This document shows positions 25,521 through 35,923 of a stretch of 64,000 nucleotides of DNA, in pieces. The stretch is from Ga0077527 sp945862135 (lineage in GTDB: Bacteria > Pseudomonadota > Gammaproteobacteria > Burkholderiales > SG8-41), in the NCBI GenBank assembly GCA_964203275.1, contig CAXNMF010000009.1, positions 1 through 64,000 on the forward strand, read 5' to 3'. A program made the position numbers and the translations under genes. The notes below the pieces were generated by a model. The model did no database searches. It worked only from the letters and a program-made list of their open reading frames with translations, and had not been told where the DNA came from. How positions within the stretch are numbered: position 1 is the stretch's first letter; each line of letters opens with the position of its first letter.

Positions 25521-25658
25521 GCGCGTTTCCGGATGAGGGGGATTGACGGAATATGCGGCGTCATTCTAGGTAGATCACGTCGCAGTGTCCAAGCATTCCT
25601 GCCCGGACGCCGCAGACAGGGCGCGGGGAAAAGGGTATCTTTCGCCTGCCTACTTACT

Positions 25659-28145
25659 GTGTCCGGTTCTGATTTGTCTGCATCCCTCAACAACAAGCTG
25701 CGCACCGCCCGCACGCTGCTGCAAAACGGCGACATCGCCGGTGCACGCACCATCTGCGCCGAAATTCTCGTAAAAGCGCCGCGCAATCCCGAAGCCATTG
25801 CGCTGCGTGGCATTGTCAGCCTGATGAGCGGCGCGCCTGCTGAGGCCGCTGGCGATCTGCGGCTGGCGCTCACAGCAATGCCGGGCGACGGCATGACGAT
25901 GGAACACCTCGGACTCGCCCTGCTCAATCTGGGCGAATACGCAGAGGCGGAACAGATTCTGCGTCGGGCCGCGGCACTGCCCGGCGCCCCGCCTTCCGTT
26001 GCGCTGCGCCTGGGTCTGGCAATCCTGCGTCAGGGCCGCGCAACAGAAGCCGTGGAACCGCTGCAACGGGCATTGCTAAAAGCACCCGGCCATCCGGACT
26101 GCCTGCTGGCGCTGGGACAGGCTTTGGCCGCCAGCGGCGACGCCGCTGCTGCGACAACCCGCTTCAAAGCTGCGCTGCAAGCGGCGCCCGGCCATCCCGA
26201 TGCGCTGTACAACCTGGGCGTCATGGCGCTTGCCGGCAACGATCTTGCAGCGGCGCGCAGCTACTTCGATGCGACGCTCAAAAGCCATCCGGCACACACC
26301 GATGCGATGGTCAATCTCGCAGTCGTCTGCGAGCAGATGCAACAATCGGATGAAGCAGCGCAACTGCTGGAGCGGGCACTTTCCTTCGACCCGCGGCACC
26401 CGCATGCCCACAGCAATCTGGGCAATCTGCGCCTGCGCAGTGGTCGGCACAACGAAGCACGGCAACATTTTGAAGCAGCTCTGGCCGTGGCGCCGGCATT
26501 ATCAACCGCACTCGAAGGGCTTGGCGGAGTCGCCCGGGCCTTGGGCCGTTTCCCAGAGGCCGTACGCCTGCTGCGCGAAGTTACGCGCCTGGAAGCGAAC
26601 TCCGCCACCGCATGGGCTGCACTGGCAGACAGCCTGCTGCAAACCGGTGATCTCGATGCGGCTGACGACGCTGCTGACCGGGCAGGCAGCCTTGATCCCG
26701 CGCTGGTCTGGGCCTGGAGCCTGCGCGCCCAGCTCCGTCTAGTACGCGGTGAACTGGCAACAGCCATCGATATCGTGGATCAAGGCTTCCGCCAAACCGA
26801 CAACACCGTGCTGCTCGGCATGCTGACCCAGTACAGCCGTCACGTCTGTGACTGGACCCGCTGGTCGGCGGCGTGGCCGACACTCAAGCCGCGCGTCCTC
26901 CGTGGTGAAGAAGCCGGCACGCCGTTTGCATTGCTCTGCGAAGACCTCAGCGCCCGGGAACTGGGCGCTTATACAAATACATGGGCGCGACGGCGCTTTG
27001 GCACTCTCGACACAACTGCATTGGCGGCAACGCCGAATCGCAATCCTGGTCAACGCCTCCGGATCGGTTATTTGTCGTCGGATTTTCAGGAACACCCGGC
27101 AGCCTACCTGGTCACTGAAGTGCTGGAACGCCATGACCGAGCTCAGTTCGAGGTGTACGCCTATTCATACGGTCCGCGCGATGAGGGCGTGATGCGCAAG
27201 CGGATCATCAGCGCGGTCGATCACTTTGTCGATATCGCCTGGGAACCGGATGATCTCGCGGTCAGCCGCATCCGCAGCGATGGCATCGACATTCTGATCG
27301 ACCTCAAGGGTTATACGGTCGGTGACCGGCTGGGCATCATGGCGCAGCGAGCAAGCCCGATACAGGTCACTTGGCTCGGATATCCGGGAACAACCGGCAC
27401 GAAATTCGTCGACTATCTGATCGCGGACCCGTTCATTGTTCCCGCAGGTGACGAAGACAGCTGTTCTGAACAGAGTACTGAGACAGCCTCACTGCTACCA
27501 GCCGATCGACCGCAACAGGGTGATCGCCGAACCGCTGGCGCGCAACGCTTACGGCCTTCCGGATGAAAGTCTGGTGTTTTGCTGTTTCAACCAGACCTTC
27601 AAGATCACGCCCACCGTGTTTGCGGCATGGATGCGCATCCTGCAGGCCGTTCCCGACAGTGTGCTTTGGCTGGTTGATGACAATCGCTGGTCGACAGCCA
27701 ATCTGCGAGCGGCAGCATCAGCTGCAGGCATTAGCAGGAGAGGTTGATTTTTGCGCCACGGCTGCCTCTCTCCCAGCATCTGGCACGGTACAAGGTTGCC
27801 GACCTGGCTCTGGATACTTTTCCCTACACTTCACACACCACGGCCAGCGACGCGTTATGGTGCGGTTGTCCTCTGGTCGCACTCTGCGGGGAAACATTCG
27901 CCGCAAGGGTTTCGGGCAGCATCCTGACTGCAGCACAGTTGCCGGCGTTGATCGCGAATTCCCTGGAGGATTACGAATCCAAAATATTGAAGCTCGCTAC
28001 CAATCGCAGTCTGCTGAAGGATGTCGCGCGACGCGTGCATGAGGCGCGGGGACATGCGCCGCTGTTTGACACAGCGGCATTCACGCGGGATCTTGAAGCC
28101 CAATATCTGCAAATGCAGTCGGCCCAAACGCCACAGCAGGCATAA
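25659..28145 (+). pseudogene. TPR/SPINDLY O-GlcNAc-transferase-like protein (GT41), two frameshifts
   Basis: Reconstructed length is about 828 residues: roughly ten TPR repeats (about 5-350), then a GT41 catalytic region. Catalytic-region signatures include RIGYLSSDFQEHPAAYL, DILIDLKGYT, PIQVTWLGYPGTTG, FCCFNQTFKITP and DTFPYTSHTTASDALWCG. Such enzymes attach sugars to Ser/Thr or act on surface structures. An extra base at about 27474 (SEQ then VLRQPHCYQPID in the next frame) and a missing base at about 27735 split it into 25659-27566, about 27475-27747 and 27744-28145. The two indels restore the original frame. The GTG start at 25659 is uncertain, because the frame stays open far upstream over antisense mgtE. 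The stop lies next to a shared terminator with porin 1. Confidence 0.85.
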
Positions 28146-28146
28146 A

Positions 28147-28172
28147 AAAACGGGCGCCGAAGCGCCCGTTTT
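28147..28172. terminator. Bidirectional terminator between the GT41 and porin 1 genes
   Basis: AAAACGGGCGC (28147-28157) and GCGCCCGTTTT (28162-28172) form a perfect hairpin with a CGAA loop, A-tract before and T-tract after. It works for the plus-strand GT41 gene (two bases after its TAA) and for the minus-strand porin. Confidence 0.9.
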
Positions 28173-28207
28173 AAATTCCGCCGTGAAGCGGAAGCAATGC
28201 TTGAAGC

Positions 28208-29323
28208 TTAGAAGCGGTGCTGCAGGCTCATTGCAACAGCGCTCGACTTCGCGCCGGTGCCCGTGCCACTCACACCCATCAGGTCATACGTGCCGTTCAG
28301 GTCGTTCTTCAGGTTCACGTAGCCGATCGAAGCCGTGGTGCGCTTCGACAGGTTGTGCAGGTAACGGATCTGCCAGAGCTTGGCACCCGTATCCACACCT
28401 GCGGCCGGACGGCCGGTCGTGGCGCCTGCGCCCTTGCTGTCGTCAGCAACGGTGTAACCGAAGTGCACGTTGTGCGGGCCGGAGAGTTTCCATTCCGCGC
28501 CCAGCTGGTAGGCCTTGTTCTTCGAGGTGCTGGCGATTGCGTTGTCAGCTTCCTGCTCGGTAAAGGTCGCGCCCAGTTTCAGGCCGTTGCCCAGCGTGTA
28601 AGCGCCGCTGATGTGCCAAGCGCTTTCATCACCGCCACCAGCGTAGAACTTGGTGTGTTGTTCCCAACCAGCACCCAGCGCCAGCGGGCCGGCCTTGTAC
28701 GAACCACCCAAAGACCAGACGCGCGGCTTGGCAACAGCCGAGCTGGTCGTCACCGAAGAGCTGCTGTTGGTCGATGAGAACGCCGCCATCACCTGGAAGC
28801 CGCCGAAGTTCGGGCTGTCATAGTTGAAGGAGTTGCGCTGACGACGCTTGAACACGCCGGGGCTCGCGCCGTCGGTGGTCGAGGTCGAGTTGTTCACCAG
28901 CAGGTCGGCGGTGCCGAAGATGCCCGTGTCACGGCCACCGACGTTGCCGATGGTGCGCTTGAACGGGGTATCCCAGATACCGACGAAGAAGTTACCGAAG
29001 CCGCCTTTGAGGCCGAGCGCGCTGTTACGAGTACACCAGCCGTCGCCGTTCACACCGCGGAAGTCAGCGGAGGATTCGCACTGGAACCAGGTGCTCATGC
29101 CGCCGCCCAGCTTCTCTTCACCCTTGAAGCCGATGGCCGAACCGGGCCCTTGCAGGATGTCAACGTTGGCGGGGTTGATAGTGCCGGTAGCATCTGCACC
29201 AGTGCTGGTGAATGCGTATTCCATGTAGATGTTGCCGTACATCTGCACGTTGCTTTGCGCCAGAGCGGCAGCCGGGGCAGCCAGTGCGCCAGCAACAGCA
29301 ACAGCGATCAGTTTCTTCTGCAT
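28208..29323 (-). CDS. Gram-negative trimeric porin, copy 1
   Basis: 371-residue outer-membrane porin precursor. A signal peptide (about 1-22, ending AAALAQ) precedes the typical mature start SNVQMYGNIYMEYAF. Glycine/aromatic beta-strands follow, with a two-Cys loop (WFQCESSADF and DGWCTRNSALGL). The C-terminus is AVAMSLQHRF, ending in the Phe needed for BAM insertion. ATG 29323 has AGGAG upstream; the frame extends further only through leader sequence. It is intact, unlike the copy at 33.4 kb. Substrate preference cannot be read from sequence. Confidence 0.93.
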   Translation of the reverse strand: MQKKLIAVAVAGALAAPAAALAQSNVQMYGNIYMEYAFTSTGADATGTINPANVDILQGPGSAIGFKGEEKLGGGMSTWFQCESSADFRGVNGDGWCTRNSALGLKGGFGNFFVGIWDTPFKRTIGNVGGRDTGIFGTADLLVNNSTSTTDGASPGVFKRRQRNSFNYDSPNFGGFQVMAAFSSTNSSSSVTTSSAVAKPRVWSLGGSYKAGPLALGAGWEQHTKFYAGGGDESAWHISGAYTLGNGLKLGATFTEQEADNAIASTSKNKAYQLGAEWKLSGPHNVHFGYTVADDSKGAGATTGRPAAGVDTGAKLWQIRYLHNLSKRTTASIGYVNLKNDLNGTYDLMGVSGTGTGAKSSAVAMSLQHRF

Positions 29324-29636
29324 TGTGTATTTCTCCTCTAGATTGAAGGACGTCGAACTTGGTGTATTCCGACGTAATGTCTCCACGCTTGCGCAACGGA
29401 TACGGCGTAAATTATCTGCGACGCTAGTCACATCACAAAGAAAATCGACGACCAAACGCCAATATTCAGGACTGATGTCTCTTATTTGCAACATTTATTC
29501 CGATTCAACCTGACTATAAATTTGTTCAAAAAAAACAATCAGTTGGCGTCACCATCGGACCGCTCAGGTATAATTTTCGCTCACATGGGCCATGATGAAA
29601 CATCATTTTTATCAATAAAAACAACGGGTTATAACG
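29324..29636. other. Divergent promoter region, porin 1 and TPR/GT9-like gene
   Basis: AT-rich gap of 313 bases with no ORF. On the plus strand a perfect TATAAT lies at 29569-29574; the nearest -35 candidate, TTGGCG at 29543-29548, is 20 bases away, so the promoter is only tentative. A run of eight A residues lies near 29528. Confidence 0.4.
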
Positions 29637-31612
29637 TTGACTAATGATCTGTTGCTCAATCAGGCTCTACGCGCCGGGTCCGCGGCATTTCAAGCCGGGA
29701 ACTGGCTCGAAGCCGTGAGATTCGGACGCACCGCGACCGCCCTCGCCCCTGACCACGCCGCCGCGCATTGGCAGTGACCAAGGCCTTGCTGCAATCGGGC
29801 GAGATTGAATCAGCAATCTCCGAATTGGCGCAGGCGGTAAGCCGCGAAAAAAACAATGCCAGCCTTCTCGGCAACCTCGGACAGGCTTACGCCATGGCGG
29901 GGCGCCATGAGGACGCCTACCAGACCTTTCGTCGCGCACAGCGCCTTGCGCCGGCGCAATGGCAATTCATGCAAGGCGCCGCAGTCGCCCTCGCCCAGCA
30001 AGGCAAACCATCGGAAGCAGAACCGATCCTGCGTCGTCTCACAGAGCGTTATCCGCAGGAAGCCTCGCCCTGGAATAACCTGGGCAACGTTCATCTGGAA
30101 CTTGGCAAACTGGAAGATGCCGAGCACTGTTATCACAGCGCACTGCGTATCGATCCGAGTGATCTCGACGTCCGCCTAAGCCTTGGTTCCGCGCTGCACC
30201 GGCAATCGAAGTTCGATGCTGCGGAATCCACTTATCGGGAATGTATTTCCGCTCAGCCGGAATGGATCGCACCACGTTTGAATCTGGTATCAGCGCTGAT
30301 CGATGATGGTCGTTTTGGCAATGCTGAAACTGAAGGCCGGCAACTGATCACGCTGGCGCCGGAACTGCCCGAGGCGCACCGTTTCCTCGGTGCCGCGTTG
30401 GGACATCAGGGCCGTCAACTGGAAGCGCTGGATGCATTCCGCCAAGCAGCCAAATACGCACCCGAAGATGCAGCCGCCCAGCGCAGTTTTGGCGGCGCGC
30501 TCGCCGAAAGCGGCCAATTGCACGAAGCCCTGCGCGTGCTGGCCCTCGCTGAACGGATTGAACCCGACGCCGAAGCGCTCCCGCAGTTGCGCAGCATGTT
30601 CGAGCTGGCACACGGTCTGTTCAGCGACGGGTGGTCGGACTATCGCTTTCGACCTTCATACCTGCTGCTTTCAAAAAAATGGGCCAACCCGCGGATCTCA
30701 CAACAACTGCCGGACAATCTCGCAGGCATGCACATCCTGGTCCGTCGCGAGCAGGGTCTGGGCGATGAACTGTTTTTTCTGCGCCAGCTACCCCTGCTCA
30801 AAGCCCGTGGCGCGAGAATCACTGTTTATGCCAGCGCAAAAATCGCGGCAATGATTGATCGTGCCAGGATCGCCGATGCCATCGTCCCGGACAGCGAAGC
30901 CGCTCCAGTCAACACCGATCTCGAGATTTTCTGTGGCGATCTGCCGCATGCACTGCATGCCTGCCCAACGTCGTCAGTCGCATGGCAAAACCGTCCGGGC
31001 ACGCTGCGTGATTTTCCAATGTTCATCGGTGCGTTTTTCCCTGAGCCGGTCTCCTCGCTGCACATCCCCGCGCTGGCGGACGCATTGGCGCGCATGCGCC
31101 AACGCCTCCTTGCGCTGGGTCAACCGCCTTATGTAGGCATCACTTGGCGCGCGGGTACTGTGGCCCGCGAACAGCGCGGCGAGAACTGGGTCTTGAGCAA
31201 GGAGATACCCATTCCCAGTCTTGGCGCAACGTTGCGGAAAGCGCCTGGAACGCTAATCGCCCTGCAACGCCACCCCGAAACCGGCGAACTTGAATCCCTC
31301 GCTTCCGCATGCGGGCGCACTGTCGCTGACTTCAGCGACTGCAACGAGTCACTGGAAGACATGCTGGCGCTGCTGGCAATCATTGATGATTACATCGGCG
31401 TCAGCAACACCAATATGCATCTTCGGGCTGCCACCGGGCGTAGCGCGCGTGTACTGGTACCGAGCCCGCCTGAATGGCGCTGGATGCACAGCGGTGCGCA
31501 CTCCCCGTGGTTCCCGGCATTTCGGGTTTATCGCCAGTCGGCTCAGGGCCAGTGGACTGATGCATTGGAACAACTCAAGCGCGATCTTGCACGCCAGCCG
31601 CCTGTGGGCTAG
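29637..31612 (+). pseudogene. TPR protein with GT9-like C-terminal domain, one frameshift
   Basis: TPR repeats cover about residues 1-330 and a glycosyltransferase-like domain follows (ILVRREQGLGDELFFLRQLPLL, then VGITWRAGT, DDYIGVSNTNMHLRAATG and SPWFP). This C-terminal pattern is common in TPR proteins related to the heptosyltransferase fold. The main open part starts at 29768. The sequence before it, from TTG 29637, reads as a further TPR (ALRAGSAAFQAGNWLEAV) and then hits TGA at 29775 in another frame. One missing G in CAG(G)TGACC at about 29774 would join the two. If the indel is real, translation could still start internally and give a nearly complete protein. The role is probably glycan-related; the substrate is unknown. 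Confidence 0.75.
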
Positions 31613-31711
31613 GTGATCAGAAAAACCATCAACAGTTGGCGGGCGCCTCGTCACGATCCGCTTGTTTTGGAGTACGCTGCACACCATGCGTAATCGTTAC
31701 GGATCTTCCTC

Positions 31712-32203
31712 TTGAACAAACACACACCACGGGAATGCCAACCCTGCACCGCATGCTGTGACGGCTGGCTGCAAATTGTCGTTGAAGGAAAGCCGGTCTA
31801 TCCCGGAAAACCCTGCCATCACAGCACGGGTTCCGGCTGCAACAATTACGCCAACCGGCCGGTCGATCCGTGCGTACATTTCATCTGCGGATGGCGCATG
31901 GACAACAGTCCGCTGCCGGAATGGATGAAACCGAGCAATGCCAAGGTCGTGGTGCTGTTCAACCAGACGCAATGGCGCGGCATGCCTGTTGATGTCGCTG
32001 TGCCGGTCGGCCGGCGCATTCCGCCGCGGGCTCTCAACTGGCTGCAACAATTCGCCCAGACCCATCAACGTGCGCTGCTGTATTCCGAACAGATCGTCGA
32101 GAACGGCAAGTTCAGCAACCGGCAATCCGCAAATGTTTTCGGCCCGCCGGAATTCCAGCAGGAAATGGCACAACGCATGCAGAACGGCCAGCCGCTCTGG
32201 TAA
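31712..32203 (+). CDS. YkgJ-like cysteine-cluster protein
   Basis: 163 residues starting at TTG 31712. Cys residues cluster at the N-terminus in ECQPCTACCDGW, with further Cys in KPCHH, SGCNNY, DPCVHF and ICGW. This fits the small zinc/iron-chelating YkgJ family; biochemical role unknown. Its TAA abuts the stop of the convergent oxygenase gene (32203/32204). It is the only gene between the two porins that reads without a break. Confidence 0.72.
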   Translation: MNKHTPRECQPCTACCDGWLQIVVEGKPVYPGKPCHHSTGSGCNNYANRPVDPCVHFICGWRMDNSPLPEWMKPSNAKVVVLFNQTQWRGMPVDVAVPVGRRIPPRALNWLQQFAQTHQRALLYSEQIVENGKFSNRQSANVFGPPEFQQEMAQRMQNGQPLW

Positions 32204-33174
32204 TCAGGTAAACGGCTTGGACTTGTCGCGGATCCACTGCGACAACAGCCATTTCTCTCCTTGTGTCGGCGCGCTTCCCTGATGCGCCGTGTTCAGGTCG
32301 CCGTTGCCCTGCGCATCAACGTTGTCAAATATCAGCGCATCCCCCGCGCCGCCGCGGAAGCTGATACCCAAGCGCGGAAAAGCGGTTTCGCCGCCGACAT
32401 AGTTGTCATTCAGATAAACCAGTGCGGTTTTGATGCGCTGGCCATGATTCTGCACATGCTCCGCCAGCCGGGGACTTGCGACATGGAAATAATCGACGTG
32501 CAGCTTGTATTGTTGCCCGACCTCGTAATGCAGCACCTCGGGCGATTCCAGCATTTCCACGGCCACACCGGCAGCAGCGGCCAATCGTGCGCGAATCAGT
32601 TGCACAAGCAGATCAATGTCGAGTACGGAATGCGGTGCGCGCCGGTTGGTGCGCATCGGATCTATTTTGGTCAGGCCTGTCGCCACGTCGTAGACATTGG
32701 CGCGCACCAGTCTGGGTTGCGCAGTCTGGATCAGGTATTCACACAAAACCGCGGGCAGAAAATTTCGAAATACCAACATGCGCGGGGCCGCTTGAAAAAC
32801 TTCAGCACCTTCACAAACCAGCCAGTCTTCAATACCTTGCACAGTATCCAGTTGCAGCGACTGCAAAAGTTGCTGCTGTTGCCGGGCCAGCGGATCACCC
32901 AATGCCACAGCGCGCTCCATGGCTGAGCAGGCATTCGCCCAACTCTGCGCCTGGCCCAGGCCCTGCGCCGCGAAACCCGCGATCATGCGCCAGGCTTGCG
33001 ATCATCTTGATCAGCGGCTATTGCGATCACGGCTGCACCGTTGACTGGGGAGTGCGGCGCATTATCTCCGTTGAGCAGACGCACGCCCAGTTTCAGCAAT
33101 GCCTGGGTATCACCACCATGCCTCGCCCGTACTTGGGATAAAAACGCCGCATCGACCGGAAATACCGTACTCAT
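32204..33174 (-). pseudogene. Prolyl 4-hydroxylase-like 2OG-Fe(II) oxygenase, one frameshift
   Basis: The catalytic C-terminal part (32204-32986) has the iron ligands in LHVDYFH and a distal His in NTAHQGSAPTQGEKWLL, with the Lys that binds 2-oxoglutarate (GEKW). The preceding strand YEVGQQYKLH and NYVGGETAFP also match prolyl 4-hydroxylases. An N-terminal part (ATG 33174, VDAAFLSQVRARHGGDTQALLKLGVRLL) has Sel1-like repeats and runs into a stop at 32983. One missing base at about 33000 would join them into a protein of about 323 residues. The substrate may be a protein or peptide and is not known. Confidence 0.78.
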
Positions 33175-33345
33175 CCATCCCCCTCAAACTATTGTCATTA
33201 TTTCGAGACATTAGTCTTTTTTGGAGGACGTCGTCCATAGGAAACCGCTGTATTTTTTATGTGTCGGCCATGCGTCTATCAGCGCACAGATTCAACTGCG
33301 TACCGACTGGCCGTGCGATCGCATGACAATCCGCACAGGCATAAA

Positions 33346-33371
33346 AAAACGGGCGCCGAAGCGCCCGTTTT
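33346..33371 (-). terminator. Terminator of porin copy 2
   Basis: The same hairpin as at 28147-28172: AAAACGGGCGC, CGAA loop, GCGCCCGTTTT. It was copied with the porin. Confidence 0.85.
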
Positions 33372-33406
33372 GAATTCCGCCGTGAAGCGGAAGCAATGCT
33401 TGAAGC

Positions 33407-34551
33407 TTAGAAGCGGTGCTGCAGGCTCATTGCAACAGCGCTCGACTTCGCGCCGGTGCCCGTGCCACTCACACCCATCAGGTCATACGTGCCGTTCAGG
33501 TCGTTCTTCAGGTTCACGTAGCCGATCGAAGCCGTGGTGCGCTTCGACAGGTCGTGCAGGTAACGGATCTGCCAGAGCTTGGCACCCGTATCCACACCTG
33601 CGGCCGGACGGCCGGCAGTGGCGCCGATACCCTTGCTGTCATCAGCCACGGTGTAGCCGAAGTGCACATTGTGCGGGCCGGAGATTTTCCATTCCGCACC
33701 CAGCTGGTAGGCCTTGTTCTTCGAGGTGCTGGCGACCGCGTTGTCAGCTTCCTGCTCGGTAAAGGTCGCGCCCAGTTTCAGGCCGTTGCCCAGCGTGTAA
33801 GCGCCGCTGATGTGCCAAGCGCTTTCATCACCGCCACCAGCGTAGAACTTGGTGTGTTGTTCCCAACCAGCACCCAGCGCCTTCCCAGCCAGCCGACAGT
33901 GCCAGCGGGCCGGCCTTGTACGAACCAGCCAACGACCAGATACGCGGCTTGGCGCCAGCGCTGAGCAGGTCGTGGTCGAAGCTTGCTGCTGTTGGTCGAC
34001 GAGAACGCGCGCCATCACTTTGAAGCCGCCGAAGTTCGGGCTGTCATAGTTGATGGAGTTGCGTTGACGACGCTTGAACACGCCGGGGCTCGCGCCGTCG
34101 GTGGTCGAGGTCGAGTTGTTCACCAGCAGGTCGGCGGTGCCGAAGATGCCCGTGTCACGGCCACCGACGTTGCCGATGGTGCGCTTGAACGGGGTATCCC
34201 AGATACCGACGAAGAAGTTACCGAAGCCGCCTTTGAGGCCGACCGCGCTGTTACGGGTACACCAGCCGTCGCCGTTCACACCGCGGAAGTCAGCGGAGGA
34301 TTCGCACTGGAACCAGGCACCCATGCCGCCGCCCAGCTTCTCTTCACCCTTGAAGCCGATGGCCGAACCCGGCGCTTGCAGGATGTCAACGTTGGCGGGA
34401 TTGCACGGTGCCGGTAGCGTCTCGCACCGGTGCTGGTGAATGCGTATTCCATGTAGATGTTGCCGTACATTTGCACGGTGCTTTGCGCCAGAGCGGCAGC
34501 CGGGGCAGCCAGTGCGCCAGCAACGGCAACTGCCATCAGTTTCTTGTTCAT
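33407..34551 (-). pseudogene. Gram-negative porin, copy 2, frame-damaged
   Basis: Aligned against porin 1, the signal peptide (LMAVAVAGALAAPAAALAQ) and mature start STVQMYGNIYMEYAF are read from ATG 34551, which has AGGAGA upstream. Two one-base insertions at about 34404-34430 shift the frame after TSTGA, and reading resumes as NPANVDILQ in another frame. About 20 extra bases lie at 33890, where LALGAGWEQ is duplicated in distorted form. Small indels lie near 33960-34010. The remaining 33407 to about 34400 part is nearly identical to porin 1 and ends with the same AVAMSLQHRF. It cannot give a normal porin as written. Confidence 0.88.
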
Positions 34552-34891
34552 GCGTTAGGTTCTCCTGAATAGTTGGTACTACTTGACGCTGCGCCTGCAT
34601 GTTTTTGTTTCCACTGCAGACTCATGCGAACATTGCCTCCTCCGAGAAGCGAGGCTGGAAGAATTGTCTGGTTTCGGCATATGTACAACAAGAAATTACT
34701 TAAAATAATCACGGACTAAGGTTGTTCTTGTTGCACGAAAGAATCATCAATTTATTTACTGTTGTCACACATAAAATACATTCCTTGTGCGACTTCAAAC
34801 CTAAAACCTTGATATCGCATAAACGGCCTTGCGGGAGAGTCATGCTAAGCTTGTGCAGAAGACTATTTTAATTCAATAAAATCAAATACTT
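34552..34891. other. AT-rich intergenic region between porin 2 and the GT8-like gene
   Basis: 340 bases with no ORF I can support. It is clearly more AT-rich than the flanks (for instance 34680-34760 and 34860-34890) and must hold the two divergent promoters. I could not settle on -35/-10 pairs. It does not resemble the region upstream of porin 1. Confidence 0.4.
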
Positions 34892-35576
34892 ATGATAAAA
34901 ATATTCATTGGTTATGATGGCCGTGAAGCTGCGGCCTTCAATGTGCTGGCGTACAGCATCCATCGCCGCTCTTCCCTGCCCGTCAGCATTGCGCCAGTCA
35001 TGCAATCGCAGTTGAAAGGCGTATTTCATCGCGAACGTCATCCCTTGCAATCCACGGATTTTTCTTTCTCGCGTTTTCTGACGCCGCATCTGTCCGATTA
35101 CGCCGGCTGGTCCATCTTCATGGACTGCGACATGCTGGTGCTTGACGACATCGCGAAGCTATGGGCGCTGCGCGACGATCGTTATGCGGTGATGGTCGTT
35201 AAGCACGATCACGTGCCCGATGGAGGAGCGCAAGTTTCTCAACGAACCGCAGACCAAGTATGAAAAGAAAAACTGGTCAAGCGTGATGCTGTTCAACAAC
35301 GCACGCTGCCGCGCCTTGACGCCGGACTATGTGAACACGGCATCGGGTCTTGAACTGCATCAATTCAAATGGCTGGGTGACGACAATCTGATCGGCGCCC
35401 TGCCGCAGCAATGGAATCATCTCGTAGCCTACAATCCGCCGCGAAAGGATGCCTCGCTGGTGCACTACACGCTGGGCGGACCGTATTTCGATGTTTACCG
35501 TGATTGCGAATATGCCAAAGAGTGGTTTGCCGAGCGCGACGCCATGCTGCATGCCGGCACCAAGGCACTGACTTAG
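34892..35576 (+). pseudogene. GT8-like glycosyltransferase, one frameshift
   Basis: Reconstructed length is about 227 residues. It starts MIKIFIGYDGREAAAFNVL and has a DxD-type metal/sugar-nucleotide motif in IFMDCDMLVLDDI (about 86-98). A C-terminal half follows with NEPQTKYEKKNWSSVMLFNN and HYTLGGPYFD. This pattern matches small GT8-related glycosyltransferases. One extra base at about 35219 separates 34892-35263 from 35220-35576; both halves are otherwise conserved. No ribosome-binding site is obvious before the ATG. Confidence 0.78.
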
Positions 35577-35923
35577 TCATGCCCTTTAGCTTCTACGCTG
35601 CAATTGATAAAAGATTCACGAATGCTCCTGCCCCGCCCGACCACTGATCAGCGTAGTGATGCAAAACCGCTGCCAGTGCGGCTGGCGGCAGCAGATGCCT
35701 TCGCATTTTTATCGATGGCACCATTCGGACGCTATCGATAATCAAAGACATGCGGAGTTGCAGCACAAGTTGCGCCAGTCTGTTCGCGACATCAAACAAC
35801 TTGATGCAGCACTGCCTTGCATACTTCGGGTGCAGAGAGACCGCGACAAAACAGACGACTTGCGCAACCATTGTTCGCTGCTTCTGGGGCTGAGCGCGGT
35901 GTGCAATCCGCGCTCAGCCACGC
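35577..35923. other. Intergenic region without a recognisable gene
   Basis: 347 bases. Short ORFs exist on both strands (35656 plus, 35593 minus), but none has a ribosome-binding site, a recognisable domain or family-like composition. It could be eroded coding sequence. Confidence 0.4.

Larger units (their letters stand above)
28137..29323. repeat. Porin duplication unit, copy 1
   Basis: This block recurs with high identity at 33336-34551. The shared part begins with CAGGCATAA, which here is the last two codons and stop of the GT41 gene, and includes the terminator and the whole porin gene. The promoter regions of the two copies do not look alike. Confidence 0.85.
33336..34551. repeat. Porin duplication unit, copy 2
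   Basis: Near-identical to 28137-29323, including the terminator and the CAGGCATAA edge. Here that edge follows no gene, so copy 1 is the likelier source. The copy carries several indels. The preceding stretch 33175-33335 has no gene I can support. Confidence 0.85.

Noticed and set aside
25332..25658. Upstream extension of the GT41 ORF
   Set aside because: It is the antisense of mgtE and has no TPR pattern.
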